A DNA stretch of 64,000 nt from Micromonospora vinacea (GTDB taxonomy: Bacteria; Actinomycetota; Actinomycetes; Mycobacteriales; Micromonosporaceae), in the NCBI RefSeq assembly GCF_015751785.1, contig NZ_JADOTY010000001.1, positions 992,001 through 1,056,000 of the forward strand, read 5' to 3'. A program made the position numbers and the translations under genes. The notes beneath the pieces are model-generated. The model was given only the letters and a program-made list of their open reading frames with translations. It was not told the origin of the DNA and did not search any database. Positions 1 through 9,133 of this stretch are shown one piece after another (position 1 is the stretch's first letter; each line of letters opens with the position of its first letter).

Positions 1-461
1 GTCGTCGTCGGCTGAGGCGTTCACCGGGTTACCCCTGCCTGCACCATGCCGCCACCCTAAGCAACAGCCGCCGGACCGGATTCAGACGTTGAAGCGGAAC
101 TTTGTGTCGCCGTGGCCTGACCTGCGTCACGATGCTCGGCGTGCTGGTCGCGGCCCGTCGGCGGCTCATGCCACTTGTTGCTGGTTGCCGACGTTTGACG
201 CTGTCTTGTGCCCCATGTGTGCCCCGACTCCGAGAGATGCTGCGTCACCAGCTCCGGCCGCCGGCAAGCAAGTCCTCCGCCCAAACGAGCGCTCGGAGGA
301 CTACCGCTTGGGTCAGCCCTTCGGCTGGATCATCAGCACCCACGTCGCCGCGATCCACAGTGACCGGATCACGCCGCATTCGCTCGGCAATCTTGGTGTG
401 GCGGGCCGTAGCTACACTGGCGCCTCTGAATCCCCTGCTTGGCAACGGAAACGGAGGCGCG
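1..461. other. Non-coding left flank of the cassette
   Basis: No convincing gene is seen here; the long open frames have poor codon structure. It contains one copy of the ychF 3'-end repeat (81-101), a hairpin with 9-bp arms (271-279 with 294-302, 14-nt loop), and a possible -10 box TACACT at 413-418 that could drive the YbaB-like gene starting at 462. The stretch is slightly less GC-rich than the flanking genes, as expected of acquired or decayed DNA. Confidence 0.5.
81..101. repeat. Direct repeat copy 1 of ychF 3' end (att-like)
   Basis: These 21 bases are identical to 3067-3087, which hold the last codons and stop of ychF (minus strand, encoding FRFNV-stop). The identity ends sharply on both sides. 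A duplicated gene 3' end flanking foreign-looking genes is the usual signature of site-specific integration, although no integrase is visible between the copies. Confidence 0.7.
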
Positions 462-854
462 ATGGTCAATCCGCTGTTGGACGCCGAGGATGCGCGCGAA
501 CGCCTGGAGGCATGGCAGGCCAACGCCGTGCGCCGGGCAGCCGACACGCAGGCCGCCGCTGCCGGCTTGGGCGCGCTGCGGGTCACGGCCAGCGACGCCC
601 ACGGGATCGTCGAGGTCACCGTCGACTCCACGGGGGCGATGGCCGACGTCCGGCTCTCCGCGCGGGCGCAGCGCGTGAGCCTGGAGCAGACGCAGCAGGC
701 GATCATGGGCGCCTATCGCAACGCGCGGGTCAAGCTCGCCGAGGCCGCCGCCGAGGTCGTGCGGGAGACGGTCGGCGCCGACTCGGCGACCGGCCGGGCC
801 CTGCTGGCCGGATTCCGGACCGCCGACACCGAGGACGAAGAGGGGCGTTACTGA
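462..854 (+). CDS. YbaB/EbfC-like small protein of a T7SS-type cassette
   Basis: This 130-residue protein begins MVNPLLDAEDA and has a helical N-terminus (about 1-35). A YbaB-like beta/alpha core follows (about 40-95: GIVEVTVDSTGAMADVRLS), then a helix. YbaB/EbfC proteins bind DNA as dimers, but in actinomycetes many paralogues sit at the head of WXG100/ESX-type gene clusters, where their role is unclear. The ATG at 462 was chosen because GGAGG lies 5 bases upstream, whereas the longer frames run into non-coding sequence. The stop overlaps the next start (TGATG), so the two genes are translationally coupled. The family assignment rests on sequence pattern only. Confidence 0.7.
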   Translation: MVNPLLDAEDARERLEAWQANAVRRAADTQAAAAGLGALRVTASDAHGIVEVTVDSTGAMADVRLSARAQRVSLEQTQQAIMGAYRNARVKLAEAAAEVVRETVGADSATGRALLAGFRTADTEDEEGRY

Positions 855-1168
855 TGCACGGGGGGTTCGAGGTCGACGTCGAGGCGCTGCGCGCGCACGC
901 CACGGCCATGTCGGCCATTCACGACCGCTTTGCCGCCGTCATGGCCGCGAGCGGCACCATTTTCCAGGCCGATGATGCGTACGGGCAGCTCTGCCAGTTC
1001 TTACCGCCCATCCTGGAGGGACGCCACCGGGACCAGGACAAGGGTGTGGGGATGCTCGCCGAGAACATCGCGCTGCTCGCCGCGGGAATCAAGAAAAACG
1101 CCGACGCCTACGAGCGGGCCGAGGAGTCGAACACCGACGGCTTCAACTCCTTCCACTCCGCGACCTGA
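854..1168 (+). CDS. EspC-like type VII secretion-associated protein
   Basis: The protein is 104 residues and mostly helical, starting MHGGFEVDVEALRAHA. Its pattern (hydrophobic N-terminal start, V-D-x-x-x-L-R-x-H-A, a central G-Q-L-C, then a second helix with LAENIALLAAGI and a Y-x-x-x-E end) fits the EspC/DUF2580 group. These are WXG100-sized helical hairpins exported by ESX-type systems or bound to their substrates. It overlaps the YbaB-like gene by one base and is followed 19 bases later by the larger WXG-type protein, the usual cassette order. No ESX core genes (EccC, EccD) are in the window, so export would depend on a system elsewhere. Confidence 0.65.
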   Translation: MHGGFEVDVEALRAHATAMSAIHDRFAAVMAASGTIFQADDAYGQLCQFLPPILEGRHRDQDKGVGMLAENIALLAAGIKKNADAYERAEESNTDGFNSFHSAT

Positions 1169-1187
1169 GCCGGCCCGGCGCCCTCTC

Positions 1188-1913
1188 ATGAGCAACCCAC
1201 TGGTCGCCACGACCTCCGACATCGCTTCGACAAGCGCCGCGCACCGCGACGGCTGGACCGGCCTGCCGCTGGCCGACGACTACATGGGCATCAAGGACGC
1301 CATCGACTCCGGCAGCTGGATCGACGGCTCAGTCGCGGGCTTGGGCGCCGCTCTCGACGGGGCGTCCATCGTCATCGACCCGTTCAGCACGCTCCTGTCG
1401 ATGGGCATCGAGTGGGCCATCGAGCAGGTCGAGCCACTGAAGCAGGCACTCGACTGGCTGGCCGGCGATCCCCAGACCATCGAGACGCACGCCTTGACCT
1501 GGGACAACATGGCCAATGAGTTGTTCTCCATCGCCGAGGACCTCAAGGCGCGGCTGGTCGGCGACCTCGACGGATGGCAGGGCGCGGCCGCCGACGCCTA
1601 CCGCGACATCCTGACCATCAACATCGACGTCGCCGGGATCTTCGCGGGCACGGCCGCCGGCATGGGTGCCGCGACCCGTGGCGCGGGGGTCCTGGTGCAG
1701 ACGGTGCGGGAGGTGGTGCGCGCCTTCATCGCCGACTGCATCGCCAAGGTCGTGGTGTGGCTGGCCGAGGTGGTCTTCTCTCTCGGCTTCGCCACACCGC
1801 TGGTTGTCTCCCAGCTCGCGATGGCCGTTGTCCGCTGGACCGGCCGCATCTTCGGCTGGCTGATGGGCCTGATCAGCAGCCTCTCCGCCCTTCGCGCACT
1901 CCTCGACGTCTAG
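1188..1913 (+). CDS. WXG/PPE-like T7SS substrate or chaperone
   Basis: The 241-residue protein has a long helical N-terminal half, a W-Q-G motif in DGWQGAAADAYRD (about 128-140) resembling the WXG turn of type VII substrates, and a hydrophobic C-terminal third with two or three possible membrane segments (about 145-225). Family knowledge suggests a secreted or membrane-associated partner of the EspC-like protein upstream. The following gene starts 10 bases after the stop, so both are probably in one transcript. The ATG at 1188 lacks a strong ribosome site. It could also be the pore or translocation part of a split polymorphic toxin. Confidence 0.6.
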   Translation: MSNPLVATTSDIASTSAAHRDGWTGLPLADDYMGIKDAIDSGSWIDGSVAGLGAALDGASIVIDPFSTLLSMGIEWAIEQVEPLKQALDWLAGDPQTIETHALTWDNMANELFSIAEDLKARLVGDLDGWQGAAADAYRDILTINIDVAGIFAGTAAGMGAATRGAGVLVQTVREVVRAFIADCIAKVVVWLAEVVFSLGFATPLVVSQLAMAVVRWTGRIFGWLMGLISSLSALRALLDV

Positions 1914-1923
1914 GCGGCCCACG

Positions 1924-2550
1924 ATGCGACAACTCATGGCGGCTCTGCGGACCACCGCCGTCCTGGTAGTCCTGTTCGCTGTGGCGGGCCTCCACAAGCA
2001 CCCCTCAGGCCCCACCCCACCGCACGGCGGTGGCGACGATGGCCCCAAGCCTAAAAAGTTCAACCCGGCAATGATGCCCAAGCGCGTGGGGGCAGCCCAG
2101 CAGCACGGCCTCGATCGCGTCCGGGAGGGCCGCCCGAAGGACGCCGACACATCCGAGCCCGAGGTACCCAAGAGGACCAACCCCTGGGACGACCCCGAGT
2201 TCGCCGACGCCAAGTACGACATGGACCGCTTCGGTCAGATGGGCGACGGGGCGATGGACAAGATCTGGGACGGCGACGGCATGGGCAGTGGCGACCACAA
2301 GCCCTCGTCCACCGAGCCCGGCAAGACGCGCTTCCCGCCCGGCACCACCAAGGAACAGGTCGAGGGCTGGTTCAAGAGCATCGCCGCCAACCCCGACAGC
2401 CGCCCTAAGGCACGTCTCGACGGCGACGGTTGGCTCGTCACCGGCACCCGCGACGGCATCACCTGCGTCGTTATCCTGGACAAGGACGGCAGCATCGCCG
2501 GCGGCTACCCCGTCAGCGGCGAGGGCGTCACCACCAACCCGCTGGCCTAG
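1924..2550 (+). CDS. Exported protein with EndoU-nuclease-like C-terminus (putative toxin)
   Basis: This 208-residue protein has a signal peptide or anchor (about 5-22), a Pro/Gly/Lys-rich linker (25-90) and a C-terminal domain. The stretch GKTRFP (133-138), the GWFKSIAANP helix, GTRDGI (174-179) and the closing GGYP (193-196) follow the order of the C-terminal half of bacterial EndoU nucleases (K-x-x-FP ... G-x-x-DG ... I-x-TGYP). EndoU enzymes are metal-independent RNases used as contact-dependent and polymorphic toxins. Oddities: where EndoU has H-I-L-x-GD, this protein reads KIWDGD (113-118), a second His is present (H125), and the TGYP Thr is Gly. Activity is therefore uncertain. The next gene could be its immunity protein. 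Confidence 0.5.
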   Translation: MRQLMAALRTTAVLVVLFAVAGLHKHPSGPTPPHGGGDDGPKPKKFNPAMMPKRVGAAQQHGLDRVREGRPKDADTSEPEVPKRTNPWDDPEFADAKYDMDRFGQMGDGAMDKIWDGDGMGSGDHKPSSTEPGKTRFPPGTTKEQVEGWFKSIAANPDSRPKARLDGDGWLVTGTRDGITCVVILDKDGSIAGGYPVSGEGVTTNPLA

Positions 2551-2572
2551 CCACCGAACCCACGGGAGACCC

Positions 2573-2830
2573 ATGGAAGTCATCGATTTCTACCGGCGCA
2601 GCCGCCGGATCACCGACCAGCTCGCACCCAGGATCAGCCCGGAGTACCGGCCGATCGTCCTGACCGCCGGAGGCGCCGGGGCCTGGGACCTGGCGATCCC
2701 GACGCTCGTCGGCGCCCTGTTGAAGGAGGACGTCGTGATCACCACGGCGGAGAAGGACGCGCTGCGGGAGCTCATGGAGTTCCGCCGGGAGCCTCTGACG
2801 CGCCTGGAGCAGATCCGGACCTCGGACTGA
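2573..2830 (+). CDS. Small protein, possible immunity partner
   Basis: The protein is 85 residues, acidic and mostly helical (starts MEVIDFYRRSRRI, ends TRLEQIRTSD), with no signal peptide and no membrane span. It has no family I recognise. It starts 22 bases after the stop of the EndoU-like gene with GGGAGA 6-7 bases upstream of the ATG. Its size, cytosolic nature and place right after the putative toxin are what one expects of an immunity gene, but this is inference from position only. Confidence 0.5.
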   Translation: MEVIDFYRRSRRITDQLAPRISPEYRPIVLTAGGAGAWDLAIPTLVGALLKEDVVITTAEKDALRELMEFRREPLTRLEQIRTSD

Positions 2831-3067
2831 CGGCGGAAGCGTAGATCGGGTCCCTCGAACCCCTGCACCGTGTCGACCAGCTGGCGTCCCAGACCTGGCC
2901 CGATCTCGGCGGGCATGTCGATGGCGACTTTCACCGAACGGTAGATCTCGGGATCCCGACTGCGGAAGTGTCACCCCCGCCCCCATGCGGATTGAGTGGC
3001 AGTTCACGACCCGCTTCGCCGGCCCCTACCGGCACGACTACTACTGACCTGCGGGAACGGGTCGGTT
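2831..3067. other. Junction between cassette and ychF
   Basis: No full gene is seen. The minus strand from about 2965 to 2830 reads as protein-like sequence (contains KVAIDMPAEIG and FEGPDLRF) but begins at a stop and runs without stop into the antisense of the small gene, so it may be a gene remnant. On the plus strand a 20-codon frame (2985-3047) ends just before the direct repeat. Both may be scars of rearrangement at the ychF junction. Confidence 0.3.
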
Positions 3068-4153
<1,086 letters not shown>

Positions 4154-4296
4154 GACGGGCCAGCTTACGCCGGTCCCGCCCGGGCCGGTCCAGGCGGCTC
4201 CGATTCGGCACCGGGCAGGTGGTGGATCGTCGATCCCGCCGGGCCCCGGTGGACGTTGCTAATCTCCCGGTTCGATGTTCCGCTGCTGGAGGTGAG

Positions 4297-4866
4297 ATGA
4301 CCTCGACGTTGCCCGAGCTGTACATCGCCGTCGATGTGGAGGCGGACGGGCCGATCCCCGGGCCGTACAGCATGATCTCGCTGGGCATGGCCGTGGCCGG
4401 CCGCCCGGACCTCACCTTCTACACCGAGCTGCGTCCCATCTCCGATGATTTCGTCCCGGCGGCACTGGCCGTCTCCGGCCTGGACCGGGACCGTCTGCTG
4501 CGGGAGGCGCCCACCGCCCAGGAGGCGATGTCCGCCGCGGCGGCTTGGGTCAACGGGCTGCGCCGGGTCGGCCGTCCGGTCTTCCTCGCCGCCCCGGCCG
4601 TCTGGGACGGCATGTTCGTGCACTGGTACTTCGTCCGCTTCGTCGGGCACAGCCCGTTCGGTGCCACCGGCTCCGGTGTTGATCTCCGCAGCTACTGGAT
4701 GGGGTTGACCGGCAGCGAGTGGGTCCAGACCCGCAAGAGCACCATCAAGCACGAGCTGGGCCTGCACGACCTGCCGCACACCCACCACGCCGGGGAGGAC
4801 GCCGCCGAGCTGGCCCAGGTCTTCGACGCGGTGCTCCGCCGCCGGCAGCCGGACGACGAGGCGTGA
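4297..4866 (+). CDS. DEDDh-type 3'-5' exonuclease
   Basis: The protein has 189 residues. DVEADGP near the N-terminus supplies the Asp/Glu pair of the Exo I motif, and HHAGEDAAE near the C-terminus supplies the His...Asp of Exo III, so this is a DEDDh fold as in RNase T, DnaQ epsilon and oligoribonuclease. These enzymes remove nucleotides from 3' ends with two metal ions; whether the substrate is RNA or DNA cannot be told. The start at 4297 (GGAGGTGAG 3-11 bases upstream) is preferred over the upstream GTG frame. It is divergent from ychF and ends three bases before the stop of the convergent peptidase gene. Confidence 0.75.
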   Translation: MTSTLPELYIAVDVEADGPIPGPYSMISLGMAVAGRPDLTFYTELRPISDDFVPAALAVSGLDRDRLLREAPTAQEAMSAAAAWVNGLRRVGRPVFLAAPAVWDGMFVHWYFVRFVGHSPFGATGSGVDLRSYWMGLTGSEWVQTRKSTIKHELGLHDLPHTHHAGEDAAELAQVFDAVLRRRQPDDEA

Positions 4867-4869
4867 GGC

Positions 4870-5604
4870 TCAGCCGAGCCGGCGGGGGGCGATGACCGCC
4901 TCCCGGACGCTGCCGTCCGCGCCACGGCTGACCTCGTACGCCGAGACGCCCTCGCGGTCCGCGATCGCCTCGACCAGCCGGGTGCCCCGGTAGACCAGGC
5001 CGACGCCGTCGTCGGTGCAGTGGCTGGTGGGGAGCGTGCCGTCGCCGACCAGCTCGTGCATGAGCGGGCGGCGCTGGCCCTCGCTGTCGTAGTGCACCCC
5101 GTTGCCGTACGGCAGCCAGGCCAGGCCGTCGGTGAAGCCGCGCAGCCGGGGGCCGAAGCTGTCGGTGGCACCGCCGACATGCCAGCAGATCGAGCCGGCG
5201 GACACACCGGCCAGCACCACGCCGGCCTGCCAGCACTCGTGCAGGATCTCGTCGAGCCCGTGCACCCGCCACACGGCGACCAGGTTGGCGACGCTGCCCC
5301 CGCCGACCCAGATCACGTCCTGGGCGAGCAGGTGGGCGCGGACGTCCTCGACGTTCGGCATCGGGAACAGGGCGAGGTGGGACAGCCGGAACCGGGTGTC
5401 GGCGAACGCGCCGTAGACGGCGGTCAAGGAGGTGGGCTGGTCGCCGACGGCCTGCCCGAGGTAACAGACCTGCGGCTGCGGACCCGCCTCGGCCAACTCG
5501 GCGGCCAGCTCGAAGACCGGGCTGGGGCGCAGGTCGTAGGGCCCGCGGTCGCCCCGGAAGAAGCCCATGCTGGTGGCGATGATGGTCGGTTCGCTGGCAG
5601 CCAT
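4870..5604 (-). CDS. Peptidase S51 (peptidase E-like)
   Basis: This is a 244-residue cytosolic serine peptidase of the S51 family (alpha-aspartyl dipeptidase type), which cleaves short peptides with N-terminal acidic residues or, in relatives, cyanophycin dipeptides. The nucleophile elbow GVSAGSICW, the glycine-rich WVGGGSVANL before it, and the later TSHCTDDGVG (candidate catalytic His) are all present. The ATG at 5604 was chosen since GGAAGGA precedes it; the 40 codons upstream are not protein-like. It is monocistronic, convergent with the exonuclease. Confidence 0.85.
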   Translation of the reverse strand: MAASEPTIIATSMGFFRGDRGPYDLRPSPVFELAAELAEAGPQPQVCYLGQAVGDQPTSLTAVYGAFADTRFRLSHLALFPMPNVEDVRAHLLAQDVIWVGGGSVANLVAVWRVHGLDEILHECWQAGVVLAGVSAGSICWHVGGATDSFGPRLRGFTDGLAWLPYGNGVHYDSEGQRRPLMHELVGDGTLPTSHCTDDGVGLVYRGTRLVEAIADREGVSAYEVSRGADGSVREAVIAPRRLG

Positions 5605-5726
5605 CGGGGCGTCCTTCCGTCGGGGGCGGTGCGGCGTCCATCCTGCCGCAGCCGGCCTCCCGCCCGCGCGGTGCCAGCCCGACCGCCACCTGCGGGTGGC
5701 GGTCGAACACCCCGCCAACCCCATGA

Positions 5727-6230
5727 TCAGCCAGACTGGCCCGGGCGCCGTTGGCGGGGCACCTCAACCTCCGGCCGATGCCCCAGGGCCGGCCGGTCTG
5801 CCGGTGGTAGTTGCGCGGCGGCGGCGTGCGGCAGGGTGAACCGGTCGGCGGCGGCCGGCCCGGCCGAGACCGACTCGCGCAGCATCCAACGCACCTCGTC
5901 GGCCGTCCAGCCGAGCCCCGGCCGCGCGGCGATCTCGCGGACCAACCGCCTGCCGACCCGCGTGTCGTCGTCGTAGAAGCGCATGCACCAGTGGTGCGTC
6001 CACATCCCGAGCGCCCGCAGGCCCGCATCGTCGAGCGAGCCGGCCAACCGACCGCAGGCGGTGTCCGGAAAGCTCTGCTCAGGGTCGCCTGCTCGGTCCC
6101 GTTCGATGGCGCCCACGGCGGCCGGCGCGACGGCTCGCATCCGGCGGTAGAAGGACTGCGCCACCGCGCGGGGCAACGGCGGGAACGCACCCGGTGTCGA
6201 CGCCGCCACCCAACCCGCCACGCTCGTCAT
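5727..6230 (-). CDS. Hypothetical protein
   Basis: The predicted 167-residue protein (MTSVAGWVAASTPGAF...) is not one I recognise. It is soluble, Arg/Ala-rich, mostly helical, with a central aromatic/His patch (MWTHHWCMRFYDDDTRVG). The last 30 residues (Pro/Arg-rich) look like read-through of less constrained DNA. The ATG at 6230 has GAAGGGG upstream. It is divergent from the ECF sigma gene with a 115-base gap that must hold both promoters. Coding potential is supported by length and strong third-position GC, but no homologue is claimed. Confidence 0.55.
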   Translation of the reverse strand: MTSVAGWVAASTPGAFPPLPRAVAQSFYRRMRAVAPAAVGAIERDRAGDPEQSFPDTACGRLAGSLDDAGLRALGMWTHHWCMRFYDDDTRVGRRLVREIAARPGLGWTADEVRWMLRESVSAGPAAADRFTLPHAAAAQLPPADRPALGHRPEVEVPRQRRPGQSG

Positions 6231-6345
6231 TCGCCGCACCCCTTCTTCAGTTGGTGGCCGGACGCTACCCGGCACGACCGACACTTTCGGGCCGAAAAAC
6301 CCCACCGATCGTGGATAGCGACGATGACCTGGGACGTCTGTATCT

Positions 6346-6879
6346 GTGACAACGAAACGGGGGTGGTGGGTGGACGAGGACGAGCGCGCGCGACTGGCCG
6401 AGTTCGTCGGCAGCCGGACTCCGGCGCTGATGCGGGTCGCGTACCTGCTGACCGGGGACCGCAACGCCGCCGAGGACCTGTTCCAGTCGGCGTTGGCGCG
6501 GACCATCCCGAAGTGGGGCACCATTCGGCACGTCGACCCCGAGGGCTACCTGCGGGTGGTGATGTACCGCGAGCAGATCAGCTGGTGGCGGCGACTTCGC
6601 CGGTGGCGGGAGACACCGCTCAACCCGGCGGACGAACCGGTCGGCGGCGACCCGAGCGGCGGCTCCGACGTGCGGTTGGCGATGCGCACCGCGCTGCGCC
6701 ACCTGCCACCGACGCAGCGGGCGGTGGTGGTCCTCCGCTACTACGAGGACCTGCCCGAAGCCCGGGTGGCCGAGTTGCTGGGCTGCTCGGTGGGCACCGT
6801 GCGCAGCCGTACCCATCGAGCGGTGAAGCGACTACGCGACCTGCTGCCGGACGTCGACATGCTGGAGGTACGGCGATGA
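6346..6879 (+). CDS. ECF sigma factor, SigE-like family
   Basis: This 177-residue group-4 sigma factor has region 2 (about 18-85: LMRVAYLLTGDRNAAEDLFQSALARTIPKW), the region-2.4-like YREQISWWRR, and region 4 with the helix-turn-helix (LPPTQRAVVVLRYYEDLPEARVAELLGCSVGTVRSRTHRAVKRLR). This pattern is the actinobacterial SigE-type ECF group (about 170 residues, R-x-x-x-SWWRR linker). Start GTG at 6346; an internal GTG at 6370 is an alternative. The gene overlaps the next by four bases, so the downstream membrane protein is probably its regulator or partner. Confidence 0.9.
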   Translation: MTTKRGWWVDEDERARLAEFVGSRTPALMRVAYLLTGDRNAAEDLFQSALARTIPKWGTIRHVDPEGYLRVVMYREQISWWRRLRRWRETPLNPADEPVGGDPSGGSDVRLAMRTALRHLPPTQRAVVVLRYYEDLPEARVAELLGCSVGTVRSRTHRAVKRLRDLLPDVDMLEVRR

Positions 6880-7385
6880 CCGAACCCTTCGAGCACCTCA
6901 TCCGCTCCACCCTCACCGACCTGGCCGAGGAGGCACCGATCGTGCATGACCAGTTGAGCCGAGCGGAACGGCGGGTGCGCAACAGACGTCGCGCCACGGT
7001 GGCGGTGGGGGCGGTGAGCACCCTGGCGGCGATCCTGATCGCCACCCCGCTCGCCCTGGCCGCTACCGGCTCGGACGGGCCTCCCCCGGCCGTGCCCAGC
7101 CCGGCCGGTCCGGCGGCCGTGCCCAGCCCACCCGAACCCACCCCGTCCGCGCCCACCGGGTTGCCGACGGTCGAGCCGAGCCCTGGAGGCGCGGAAACGA
7201 ACCCGTCGATCACGCCGGGCCCGCCCGGCGTCCCGGGCCAGCCGACGGTCAAGCCGAGCCCGACGACCCCACCGGGCCCGCCCGGTGTGCCGGGACGGCC
7301 GACTGTCTCACCAACCCCGACGACTCCGCCGGGCCCGCCCGGTGTGCCGGGACGGCCGACTGTCACGCCGAGCCCGTCACGTTGA
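6876..7385 (+). CDS. Single-pass membrane protein with Pro-rich repeats, sigma-factor partner
   Basis: The 169-residue protein has a cytoplasmic N-terminus (1-46), one membrane span (about 47-63, AVGAVSTLAAILIATPLALA) and a long Pro/Gly/Thr-rich exterior with three near-identical 19-residue units (PPGPPGVPGRPTV core). Overlap with the sigma gene (ATGA) and the topology suggest a membrane-bound modulator, but the cytoplasmic part lacks the H-x3-C-x2-C zinc motif of classic anti-sigma factors. The repeat region is also a 57-bp DNA tandem repeat (about 7210-7380) and thus prone to slippage. Confidence 0.7.
   Translation: MTEPFEHLIRSTLTDLAEEAPIVHDQLSRAERRVRNRRRATVAVGAVSTLAAILIATPLALAATGSDGPPPAVPSPAGPAAVPSPPEPTPSAPTGLPTVEPSPGGAETNPSITPGPPGVPGQPTVKPSPTTPPGPPGVPGRPTVSPTPTTPPGPPGVPGRPTVTPSPSR
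7210..7380 (+). repeat. 57-bp tandem repeats (Pro-rich wall-spanning region)
   Basis: Three copies of a 57-base unit, the last two nearly identical (shared core GGGCCCGCCCGGTGTGCCGG), encode the Pro-rich tail of the sigma partner. Copy number probably varies between strains. Confidence 0.8.
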
Positions 7386-7390
7386 GCAGC

Positions 7391-7431
7391 ACCGGTCAGG
7401 TCGGTGGTTCTTCCGCCCCGGCCTGACCGGT
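7391..7431 (+). terminator. Hairpin after the sigma operon
   Basis: Arms ACCGGTCAGG (7391-7400) and CCTGACCGGT (7422-7431) start six bases after the stop of the membrane partner. There is no T-tract, so termination strength is uncertain. Confidence 0.5.
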
Positions 7432-7603
7432 CAACCCAGGAGATTCCGGTCACCTTCGCGCGGCGCTCCCCGTACCGGCGAGCGTCGCGCGCCGGGGCGA
7501 TCGGCGGGCACCGGTCCACCAAATTTGTCGAGGCCGACATGCCCGCTCATTCTTGGGCCATGACCGATCCCGGACACCCGAGGCGCCAGCTGCGGGGGCG
7601 ACG

Positions 7604-9046
7604 ATGAGCACCGCCATGGCCCGGGTGCCCGACTCCCTCCGGGGGCAGATCGTCACCCCCGGCGACCGCCGGTACGCGCAGCTGCGCTCGACGTACACCA
7701 GGTCGGCGTCTCCGGCTGCCGTCCTGCTGCCGAAGACCACCGCGCAGGTGGTCGACGCGCTGCGCTACGCGCGGGAGCAGCGGCTGCCCATCGCGGTCCG
7801 CAGCGGCGGCCACGGCCTCTCCGGAGCCTCGTCCAACAACGGTGGGGTGGTCATCGACCTCTCCATGCTCAACCGGGTTCAGGTGATCGACGAGCGGGCC
7901 GGGCTGGTCCGGGTCGAGGCCGGGGCCCGCTGGGCGAACGTCGCGAAGGCGCTGGCCCCGTACGGCCTGGTGATCAGCTCGGGTGACTACGGCGGCGTCG
8001 GCGTCGGCGGCCTGGCCACCGGCGGTGGTGTCGGCTGGCTGGTCCGCGCCCACGGCCTCACCATCGACCGGGTCCGCGCCGTCGAGGTGGTGCTGGCGGA
8101 CGGGACGCTGGTACGCGCGGACGCCGACCACGAGCCGGAGCTGTTCTGGCTGGTCCGCGGGGCCGGGGCCGGCGCGGGGATCGTGGTGGCCTTCGAGATC
8201 GAGGCGGCCGAGCAACGCAACGTCGGTGTCGCGCAGCTGGTCGTCGAGGCGCATCCGGACGGTCGCACCGTCCGGGAGTGGACGAGCTACCTCGCGCACG
8301 CGCCACGGGAGCTGTCCGCCGCCGCCGTGGTGTTCGCGGAGGGTCGATCGGTCCTCATGTCCATCACCGCCGTGGTCGCCGCCGAGAGCCTGCGCCGGGC
8401 CCGACCGGCTGTGGAACCGCTGCTCGCCATCGGCAAGGTGCTCGAACACCGGACCGACCTGCTGCCCTACCCCACGCTGGTGCCGACGGCGCATCTCAAC
8501 CCAAACGTCGGGCAGCAGCGTGGCACGACCACGAACGGCCTGTTCGCAGCGCTGGACGACGCCGGGGCGCGGGCCGTGACGCGAGCGGTGACCGGGCCGG
8601 GGCGGGCGGTGATCCAGCTCCGCTCGTTGGGTGGGGCGGTCAACGACGTCGCTTCCGACGCGACCGCGTACCCGCATCGTCACCAGGACACGCTGATCGT
8701 GGCCTCGGTGTTTCCGCCGCAGGCCGACTCCGCGTTGAACGTCGCCTGGCGGGCCGCCGGGGCGCGCGCCGACGGCGCGTACGTCAACTTCGAGAGCCGG
8801 CCGGATCCGGCGGCGTTCGCCCGGATCTACCCGGGCGAGACCGGGGCCCGGGTCCGGCGGCTGTGGAAGCGGTACGACCCGGACGGCGTGTTCCGGTCGG
8901 CGCTGCTGACCGGCCAGGCCAACCGAGCCGGCCAGGCCAACCGGTCCAGCCAGGGCGCCCGGTCCAACGGTGCCGGCCAGGCCGACCGGACCGGTCAGGG
9001 CTCCCGGGCCGGCCGGTCCGGCCAGCCGCACCGACGCCGCCGCTGA
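7604..9046 (+). CDS. FAD-binding oxidoreductase, berberine-bridge-enzyme type
   Basis: The 480-residue flavoenzyme has a PCMH-type FAD_binding_4 domain (about 30-190) with RSGGHGLSG, whose His is the usual covalent 8-alpha attachment site, and GGLATGGGVGWLVRAHGLTIDRV. A C-terminal BBE motif (YVNFESRPD ... LWKRYDPDGVFR) follows. Relatives oxidise sugars, alkaloids or polyketide intermediates; the substrate is not deducible. The ATG at 7604 has GGGGGCG ahead. The second Cys of bicovalent enzymes is not evident. Odd: the protein continues past the BBE end with about 45 residues of Gly-Gln-Ala-Asn-Arg-like low complexity. Confidence 0.85.
   Translation: MSTAMARVPDSLRGQIVTPGDRRYAQLRSTYTRSASPAAVLLPKTTAQVVDALRYAREQRLPIAVRSGGHGLSGASSNNGGVVIDLSMLNRVQVIDERAGLVRVEAGARWANVAKALAPYGLVISSGDYGGVGVGGLATGGGVGWLVRAHGLTIDRVRAVEVVLADGTLVRADADHEPELFWLVRGAGAGAGIVVAFEIEAAEQRNVGVAQLVVEAHPDGRTVREWTSYLAHAPRELSAAAVVFAEGRSVLMSITAVVAAESLRRARPAVEPLLAIGKVLEHRTDLLPYPTLVPTAHLNPNVGQQRGTTTNGLFAALDDAGARAVTRAVTGPGRAVIQLRSLGGAVNDVASDATAYPHRHQDTLIVASVFPPQADSALNVAWRAAGARADGAYVNFESRPDPAAFARIYPGETGARVRRLWKRYDPDGVFRSALLTGQANRAGQANRSSQGARSNGAGQADRTGQGSRAGRSGQPHRRRR
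8908..9030 (+). repeat. Low-complexity GQANR-like tandem tail
   Basis: Degenerate 15-18-bp units built on GGCCAGGCCAACCG encode GQAN/DR-type repeats at the C-terminus of the flavoenzyme. This is downstream of the normal end of the fold. Confidence 0.7.
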
Positions 9047-9133
9047 CGCCGAGGCGGTACCCGCGCAGGCCGCGCACACCCAGGTCCGATTCCCGCCAGC
9101 CGATGACCGGTCGGGCGGGGCATCATCGGTGAC

